From Mesocentrotus franciscanus (taxonomy: Eukaryota; Echinodermata; Echinoidea; Camarodonta; Strongylocentrotidae): a stretch of DNA of 64,000 bases. The position numbers and the translations under genes were made by a program. The notes under the pieces were generated by a model, which was not told where the DNA came from, searched no databases, and was given only the letters and a program-made list of their open reading frames with translations. The stretch spans positions 1,097,354 through 1,161,353 of the forward strand of contig CP137673.1 of assembly GCA_037976565.1 (NCBI GenBank), read 5' to 3'. Each line of letters begins with the position of its first letter. The first letter of the stretch is position 1. Shown here one piece after another: positions 55,020 through 64,000 of this stretch.

Positions 55020-58000
55020 ATGGTGCACAATAATTGGCGCTATTGTTTCGATTTCGATTTAATATGTGCCTATATGATAATAATCATTGTAAAGCGCTTA
55101 GAATTGATTATCAATCATATAGGCGCTATATAAATCGAAACAATATTATGATTCAACAATTTAATTTTGCACTTTGCATCTCCGAAACAAGAGGGCACTC
55201 AAATTAACCAGTATTACACAGGGGTATGGGGACATTATTTGTATATGATTACTATTTCATTTGTGATCTAGGCGTCGATCAAAGGGGTCATCTGACCGAA
55301 TTCCCTGTACTAGCATATTCAGGATTTCGCGCTATGCACATTGAGGTAACTATTCATGTGGATGTGGTTTGTCAAGATTGGTAGAGCGCACGCTTTCCGA
55401 TAATGAGATCCCGAGTTCGAACCATGCCCACTGCCTTTTTGTCCTTCGGCAAGCTAATTTATCGATAATTATTGCTGCTCTCTACTCAGGTGTATACTTA
55501 TAGAGACCCGGTAGGAGGTTAAAGCCTTTAAGTGAACGGTCTTCTCAATGCCCATGAGCCACTTGGAAGGAATGCTCCCAGGGAGTGGAGATGGTGCACA
55601 CAATGTGCGCTGGTTTGCATTGTATCCTATGACCGGGTAATAATATCATTGTAAAGCGCTTAGAATTGATTATCAATCATATAGGCGCTATATAAATCGA
55701 AACAATATTATGATTCAACAATTTAATTTTGCACTTTGCATCTCCGAAACAAGAGGGCACTCGAATTAACCAGTATTACACCGGGGTATGGGGACATTAT
55801 TTGTATATGATTACTATTTCATTTGTGATCTAGGCGTCGATCAAGGGGTCATCTGACCGAATTCCCTGTACTAGCATATTCAGGATTTCGCGCTATGCAC
55901 ATTGAGGTAACTATTCATGTGGATGTGGTTTTCAAGATTGGTAGAGCGCACGCTTTCCGATAATGAGATCCCGAGTTCGAACCATGCCCACTGCCTTTTG
56001 TCCTACAGCAAGACAATTTATCCACAATTATTGCTGCTCTCTACTCAGGTGTATATTTGGAGACCCGGTAGGAGGTTAAAGTCTTTAAGTGAACGATCTT
56101 CCCAATGCCCATGAGCCACTTGGAAGGAATGCTCCCAGGGAGTGGAGATGGTGCACACAATGTGCGCTGGTTTGCATTGTATCCTATGACCGGGGTAATA
56201 ATATCATTGTAAAGCGCTTAGAATTGATTATCAATCATATAGGCGCTATATAAATCGAAACAATATTATGATTCAAAATTTAATTTTTGCACTTTGCATC
56301 TCCGAAACAAGAGGGCACTCGAATTAACCAGTATTACACAGGGGTATGGGGACATTATTTGTATATGATTACTATTTCATTTGTGATCTAGGCGTCGATC
56401 AAGGGGTCATCTGACCGAATTCCCTGTACTAGCATATTCAGGATTTCGCGCTATGCACATTGAGGTAACTATTCATGTGGATGTGGTTTGTCAAGATAGG
56501 TAGAGCGCACGCTTTCCGATAATGAGATCCCGAGTTCGAACCATGCCCACTGCCTTTTGTCCTACAGCAAGCAATTTATCCACAATTATTGCTGCTCTCT
56601 ACTCAGGTGTATATTTGGAGACCCGGTAGGAGGTTAAAGTCTTTAAGTGAACGATCTTCCCAATGCCCATGAGCCACTTGGAAGGAATGCTCCCAGGGAG
56701 TGGAGATGGTGCACACAATGTGCGCTGGTTTGCATTGTATCCTATGACCGGGGTAATAATATCATTGTAAAGCGCTTAGAATTGATTATCAATCATATAG
56801 GCGCTATATAAATCGAAACAATATTATGATTCAACAATTTAATTTTTGCACTTTGCATCTCCGAAACAAGAGGGCACTCGAATTAACCAGTATTACACCG
56901 GGGTATGGGGACATTATTTGTATATGATTACTATTTCATTTGTGATCTAGGCGTCGATCAAGGGGTCATCTGACCGAATTCCCTGTACTAGCATATTCAG
57001 GATTTCGCGCTATGCACATTGAGGTAACTATTCATGTGGATGTGGTTTGTCAAGATTGGTAGAGCGCACGCTTTCCGATAATGAGATCCCGAGTTCGAAC
57101 CATGCCCACTGCCTTTTTGTCCTTCGGCAAGCTAATTTATCGATGATTATTGCTGCTCTCTACTCAGGTGTATATTTGGAGACCCGGTAGGAGGTTAAAG
57201 TCTTTAAGTGAACGATCTTCTCAATGCCCATGAGCCACTTGGAAGGAATGCTCCCCAGGTAGTGGAGATGGTGCACACAATGTGCGCTTGTTTGCATTGT
57301 ACCCTATGACCGGGAATAATACCATTGTAAAGCACTTAGAATTGATTATCAATCATAATTATAGCCGCTATATAAATCGAAACAATATCATGATTCAAAA
57401 CTTTCATTTTTGCACTTTGCATCTCCAAAACAAGAGGGCACTCGAATTAACCAGTATTACACAGGGGTATGGGGACATTATTTGTATATGATTACTATTT
57501 CATTTGTGATCTAGGCGTCGATCAAGGGGGTCATCTGACCGAATTCCCTGTACTAGCATATTCAGGATTTCGCGCTATGCACATTGAGGTAACTATTCAT
57601 GTGGATGTGGTCAAGATTGGTAGAGCGCACGCTTTCCGATAATGAGATCCCGAGTTCGAACCATGCCCACTGCCTTTTGTCCTACAGCAAGACAATTTAT
57701 CCACAATTATTGCTGCTCTCTACTCAGGTGTATATTTGGAGACCCGGTAGGAGGTTAAAGTCTTTAAGTGAACGATCTTCTCAATGCCCATGAGCCACTT
57801 GGAAGGAATGCTCCCAGGGTGGAGATGGTGCACACAATGTGCGCTTGTTTGCATTGTATCCTATGACCGTAATAATATCATTGTAAAGCGCTTAGAATTG
57901 ATTATCAATCATATAGGCGCTATATAAATCGAAACAATATTATGATTCAACAATTTATTTTGCACTTTGCATCTCCGAAACAAGAGGGCACTCGAATTAA

Positions 58001-61000
58001 CCAGTATTACACCGGGGTATGGGGACATTATTTGTATATGATTACTATTTCATTTGTGATCTAGGCGTCGATCAAGGGGTCATCTGACCGAATTCCCTGT
58101 ACTAGCATATTCAGGATTTCGCGCTATGCACATTGAGGTAACTATTCATGTGGATGTGGTTTTCAAGATTGGTAGAGCGCACGCTTTCCGATAATGAGAT
58201 CCCGAGTTCGAACCATGCCCACTGCCTTTTGTCCTACAGCAAGACAATTTATCCACAATTATTGCTGCTCTCTACTCAGGTGTATATTTGGGACCCGGTA
58301 GGAGGTTAAAGTCTTTAAGTGAACGATCTTCTCAATGCCCATGAGCCACTTGGAAGGAATGCTCCCAGGGTGGAGATGGTGCACACATGTGCGCTTGTTT
58401 GCATTGTACCCTATGACCGGGGTAATAATATCATTGTAAAGCGCTTAGAATTGATTATCAATCATATAGGCGCTATATAAATCGAAACAATATTATGATT
58501 CAAAATTTAATTTTGCACTTTGCATCTAAAACAAGAGGGCACTCGAAATAACCAGTATTACACCGGGGTATGGGGACATTATTTGTATATGATTACTATT
58601 TCATTTGTGATCTAGGCGTCGATCAAGGGGTCATCTGACCGAATTCCCTGTACTAGCATATTCAGGATTTCGCGCTATGCACATTGAGGTAACTATTCAT
58701 GTGGATGTGGTTTGTCAAGATTGGTAGAGCGCACGCTTTCCGATAATGAGATCCCGAGTTCGAACCATGCCCACTGCCTTTTGTCCTACAGCAAGACAAT
58801 TTATCCACAATTATTGCTGCTCTCTACTCAGGTGTATATGGAGACCCGGTAGGAGGTTAAAGTCTTTAAGTGAACGATCTTCCCAATGCCCATGAGCCAC
58901 TTGGAAGGAATGCTCCCAGGGAGTGGAGATGGTGCACACAATGTGCGCTGGTTTGCATTGTATCCTATGACCGGGGTAATAATATCATTGTAAAGCGCTT
59001 AGAATTGATTATCAATCATATAGGCGCTATATAAATCGAAACAATATCATGATTCAAAATTTCATTTTTGCACTTTGCATCTCGAAACAAGAGGGCACTC
59101 GAATTAACCAGTATTACACCGGGGTATGGGGACATTATTTGTATATGATTACTATTTCATTTGTGATCTAGGCGTCGATCAAGGGGTCATCTGACCGAAT
59201 TCCCTGTACTAGCATATTCAGGATTTCGCGCTATGCACATTGAGGTAACTATTCATGTGGATGTGGTTTGTCAAGATTGGTAGAGCGCACGCTTTCCGAT
59301 AATGAGATCCCGAGTTCGAACCATGCCCACTGCCTTTTTGTCCTACAGCAAGACAATTTATCCACAATTATTGCTGCTCTCTACTCAGGTGTATATTTGG
59401 AGACCCGTTAGGAGGTTCAGGTCTTTAAGTGAACGATCTTCCCAATGCCCATGAGCCACTTGGAAGGAATGCTCCCCAGGGAGTGGAGATGGTGCACACA
59501 ATGTGCGCTGGTTTGCATTGTATCCTATGACCGGGGTAATAATATCATTGTAAAGCGCTTAGAATTGATTATCAATCATATAGGCGCTATATAAATCGAA
59601 ACAATATTATGATTCAAAATTTCATTTTGCACTTTGCATCTCGAAACAAGAGGGCACTCGAATTAACCAGTATTACACCGGGGTATGGGGACATTATTTG
59701 TATATGATTACTATTTCATTTGTGATCTAGGCGTCGATCAAGGGGTCATCTGACCGAATTCCTGTACTAGCATATTCAGGATTTCGCGCTATGCACATTG
59801 AGGTAACTATTCATGTGGATGTGGTTTGTCAAGATTGGTAGAGCGCACGCTTTCCGATAATGAGATCCCGAGTTCGAACCATGCCCACTGCCTTTTGTCC
59901 TTCGGCAAGCTAATTTATCCACAATTATTGCTGCTCTCTACTCAGGTGTATACTTGGAGACCCGGTAGGAGGTTAAAGTCTTTAAGTGAACGATCTTCCC
60001 AATGCCCATGAGCCACTTGGAAGGAATGCTCCCAGGGAGTGGAGATGGTGCACACTGTGCGCTGGTTTGCATTGTATCCTATGACCGGGGTAATAATATC
60101 ATTGTAAAGCGCTTAGAATTGATTATCAATCATATAGGCGCTATATAAATCGAAACAATATTATGATTCAACAATTTAATTTTTGCACTTTGCATCTCGA
60201 AACAAGAGGGCACTCGAATTAACCAGTATTACACAGGGGTATGGGGACATTATTTGTATATGATTACTATTTCATTTGTGATCTAGGCGTCGATCAAGGG
60301 TCATCTGACCGAATTCCCTGTACTAGCATATTCAGGATTTCGCGCTATGCACATTGAGGTAACTATTCATGTGGATGTGGTTTTTCAAGATTGGTAGAGC
60401 GCACGCTTTCCGATAATGAGATCCCGAGTTCGAACCATGCCCACTGCCTTTTGTCCTTCAGCAAGCTAATTTATCCACAATTATTGCTGCTCTCTACTCA
60501 GGTGTATATTGGAGACCCGGTAGGAGGTTAAAGTCTTTAAGTGAACGATCTTCTCAATGCCCATGAGCCACTTGAAGGAATGCTCCCCAGGAGTGGAGAT
60601 GGTGCACACAATGTGCGCTGGTTTGCATTGTATCCTATGACCGGGGTAATAATATCATTGTAAAGCGCTTAGAATTGATTATCAATCATATAGGCGCTAT
60701 ATAAATCGAAACAATATTATGATTCAACAATTTAATTTTGCACTTTGCATCTCGAAACAAGAGGGCACTCGAATTAACCAGTATTACACCGGGGTATGGG
60801 GACATTATTTGTATATGATTACTATTTCATTTGTGATCTAGGCGTCGATCAAGGGGTCATCTGACCGAATTCCCTGTACTAGCATATTCAGGATTTCGCG
60901 CTATGCACATTGAGGTAACTATTCATGTGGATGTGGTTTTCAAGATTGGTAGAGCGCACGCTTTCCGATAATGAGATCCCGAGTTCGAACCATGCCCACT

Positions 61001-64000
61001 GCCTTTTTGTCCTACAGCAAGACAATTTATCCACAATTATTGCTGCTCTCTACTCAGGTGTATATTTGGAGACCCGGTAGGAGGTTAAAGTCTTTAAGTG
61101 AACGATCTTCTCAATGCCCATGAGCCACTTGGAAGGAATGCTCCCAGGGAGTGGAGATGGTGCACACAATGTGCGCTGGTTTGCATTGTATCCTATGACC
61201 GGGGTAATAATATCATTGTAAAGCGCTTAGAATTGATTATCAATCATAATTATAGCGCTATATAAATCGAAACAATATCATGATTCAAAACTTTCATTTT
61301 TGCACTTTGCATCTCGAAACAAGAGGGCACTCGAATTAACCAGTATTACACCGGGGTATGGGGACATTATTTGTATATGATTACTATTTCATTTGTGATC
61401 TAGGCGTCGATCAAGGGTCATCTGACCGAATTCCCTGTACTAGCATATTCAGGATTTCGCGCTATGCACATTGAGGTAACTATTCATGTGGATGTGGTTT
61501 TTCAAGATTGGTAGAGCGCACGCTTTCCGATAATGAGATCCCGAGTTCGAACCATGCCCACTGCCTTTTTGTCCTACAGCAAGACAATTTATCCACAATT
61601 ATTGCTGCTCTCTACTCAGGTGTATATTTGGAGACCCGGTAGGAGGTTAAAGTCTTTAAGTGAACGATCTTCCCAATGCCCATGAGCCACTTGGAAGGAA
61701 TGCTCCCCAGGGAGTGGAGATGGTGCACACAATGTGCGCTGGTTTGCATTGTATCCCTATGACCGGGGTAATAATATCATTGTAAAGCGCTTAGAATTGA
61801 TTATCAATCATATAGGCGCTATATAAATCGAAACAATATCATGATTCAAAATTTCATTTTGCACTTTGCATCTCCGAAACAAGAGGGCACTCGAATTAAC
61901 CAGTATTACACCGGGGTATGGGGACATTATTTGTATATGATTACTATTTCATTTGTGATCTAGGCGTCGATCAAGGGGTCATCTGACCGAATTCCCTGTA
62001 CTAGCATATTCAGGATTTCGCGCTATGCACATTGAGGTAACTATTCATGTGGATGTGGTTTTCAAGATTGGTAGAGCGCACGCTTTCCGATAATGAGATC
62101 CCGAGTTCGAACCATGCCCACTGCCTTTTGTCCTACAGCAAGACAATTTATCCACAATTATTGCTGCTCTCTACTCAGGTGTGTACATGGGGACCCGGTA
62201 GGAGGTTAAAGTCTTTAAGTGAACGATCTTCCCAATGCCCATGAGCCACTTGGAAGGAATGCTCCCCAGGGAGTGGAGATGGTGCACACATTCGCGCTTG
62301 TTTGCATTGTATACTATGACCGGGGTAATAATATCATTGTAAAGCGCTTAGAATTGATTATCAATCATATAGGCGCTATATAAATCGAAACAATATTATG
62401 ATTCAACAATTTAATTTTTGCACTTTGCATCTCGAAACAAGAGGGCACTCGAATTAACCAGTATTACACCGGGGTATGGGGACATTATTTGTATATGATT
62501 ACTATTTCATTTGTGATCTAGGCGTCGATCAAGGGGTCATCTGACCGAATTCCTGTACTAGCATATTCAGGATTTCGCGCTATGCACATTGAGGTAACTA
62601 TTCATGTGGATGTGGTTTGTCAAGATTGGTAGAGCGCACGCTTTCCGATAATGAGATCCCGAGTTCGAACCATGCCCACTGCCTTTTGTCCTACAGCAAG
62701 ACAATTTATCCACAATTATTGCTGCTCTCTACTCAGGTGTATATTTGGAGACCCGGTAGGAGGTTAAAGTCTTTAAGTGAACGATCTTCCCAATGCCCAT
62801 GAGCCACTTGAAGGAATGCTCCCAGGGTGGAGATGGTGCACACAATGTGCGCTTGTTTGCATTGTATCCTATGACCGGGGTAATAATATCATTGTAAAGC
62901 GCTTAGAATTGATTATCAATCATATAGGCGCTATATAAATCGAAACAATATTATGATTCAACAATTTAATTTTTGCACTTTGCATCTCGAAACAAGAGGG
63001 CACTCGAATTAACCAGTATTACACCGGGGTATGGGGACATTATTTGTATATGATTACTATTTCATTTGTGATCTAGGCGTCGATCAAGGGGTCATCTGAC
63101 CGAATTCCCTGTACTAGCATATTCAGGATTTCGCGCTATGCACATTGAGGTAACTATTCATGTGGATGTGGTTTGTCAAGATTGGTAGAGCGCACGCTTT
63201 CCGATAATGAGATCCCGAGTTCGAACCATGCCCACTGCCTTTTTGTCCTTCGGCAAGCTAATTTATCGATGATTATTGCTGCTCTCTACTCAGGTGCGTA
63301 CATGGGGACCCGGTAGGAGGTTAAAGTCTTTAAGTGAACGATCTTCCCAGTGCCCATGAGCCACTTGGAAGGAATGCTCCCCAGGGAGTGGAGATGGTGC
63401 ACACAATGTGCGCTGGTTTGCATTGTATCCTACTATGACCGGGGTAATAATATCATTGTAAAGCGCTTAGAATTGATTATCAATCATAATAGGCGCTATA
63501 TAAATCGAAACAATATTATGATTCAAAATTTCATTTTGCACTTTGCATCTCCCAAACAAGAGGGCACTCGAATTAACCAGTATTACACAGGGGTATGGGG
63601 ACATTATTTGTATATGATTACTATTTCATTTGTGATCTAGGCGTCGATCAAGGGGTCATCTGACCGAATTCCCTGTACTAGCATATTCAGGATTTCGCGC
63701 TATGCACATTGAGGTAACTATTCATGTGGATGTGGTTTTCAAGATTGGTAGAGCGCACGCTTTCCGATAATGAGATCCCGAGTTCGAACCATGCCCACTG
63801 CCTTTTGTCCTACAGCAAGACAATTTATCCACAATTATTGCTGCTCTCTACTCAGGTGTGTACATGGGGACCCGGTAGGTTTAAAGTCTTTAAGTGAACG
63901 ATCTTCTCAATGCCCATGAGCCACTTGGAAGGAATGCTCCCCAGGGAGTGGAGATGGTGCACACAATGTGCGCTGGTTTGCATTGTATCCTATGACCGGG
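55020..64000 (+). repeat. 558-bp satellite, each monomer a tRNA-derived SINE plus spacer
   Basis: GTGGATGTGG recurs at 55358, 55919, 56477, 57036, 57601, 58150, 58701, 57 to 560 bp on at 59257, then 59815, 60371, 60927, 61488, 62049, 62606, 63162 and 63726: sixteen landmarks, mean spacing about 558 bp, continuing past the window. Each monomer has an A box (GATTGGTAGAGCGCACGC), a B box (CCCGAGTTCGAACC), a SINE body and the tail TTGTAAAGCGCTTAGAATTG and GGCGCTATATAAATCG. A spacer of about 200 bp follows (CTCCGAAACAAGAGGGCACT, GGGGTATGGGGACATTATTT, TTCAGGATTTCGCGCTATGC). Differences are mostly single-base indels and point changes. Repeated 60-odd-codon ORFs starting MSRLVERTLSDNEIPSSNH are translations of the SINE, not genes. 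Confidence 0.95.

Noticed and set aside
55917..63640. Repeated ORFs of about 61-65 codons in the satellite
   Set aside because: They cover the SINE body and differ by frameshifts between monomers. A tRNA-derived repeat explains them.
15370..64000. True tRNA genes
   Set aside because: All tRNA-like heads are attached to SINE bodies and have mismatched stems or altered B boxes.

Overview
This is an animal nuclear genome window: introns with canonical GT/AG sites, tRNA-derived SINEs, LINE remnants, MITE-like elements and long satellite arrays. The gene content (mosaic LDLa/PAN/CUB serine protease, ER FKBP with EF-hands and HDEL, Suz12) and SINE tails ending in GCGCTATATAA suggest a marine deuterostome, most likely an echinoderm such as a sea urchin. 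That assignment is inference. The assembly is a draft, with N runs at 16446-16945 and 43141-43163.

Four genes can be supported; most had to be assembled exon by exon from splice sites and reading phase. (A) Minus strand, 26742 to 3299: a ten-exon mosaic protease with signal peptide, trypsin-like S1 domain, LDL-receptor class A, PAN/apple, two CUB domains, Ser/Thr-rich stalk, one transmembrane helix and a short tail. Introns from the GDSGGP boundary onward are phase 1. Four places need a one-base correction to keep frame. (B) Minus strand, 17828 to 15524: a small gene of unknown function lying inside intron 2 of gene A on the same strand. (C) Minus strand, 37854 to 34481: an intact four-exon FKBP7/FKBP14-type ER prolyl isomerase ending in HDEL. 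(D) Plus strand, 42676-42769: exon 1 of Suz12, the PRC2 subunit; no later Suz12 exon is visible before the window ends.

The introns and spacers up to 42 kb carry a degenerate LINE (9.47-11.67 kb), LINE 3' ends, several tRNA-derived SINEs, foldback elements (29.16-29.82, 31.7-31.9 kb), a 115-bp palindrome-bearing tandem repeat (33.5-34.0 kb), a terminal-inverted-repeat element filled with 94-bp tandem repeats (39.7-40.85 kb) and many microsatellites.

From 43.2 kb to the end almost everything is repeat. 43.4-54.3 kb holds a multi-kilobase segment duplicated several times, with TATA-containing minisatellites, GGGGCACTTAT-type arrays and a shared spacer. From about 55 kb to the end runs a head-to-tail satellite of about 558 bp, at least 15 full monomers. 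Each monomer is a whole tRNA-derived SINE plus about 200 bp of spacer that resembles the neighbouring duplicated segment. This SINE-to-satellite conversion, apparently of local origin and inside or next to Suz12 intron 1, is the most unusual structure in the window.
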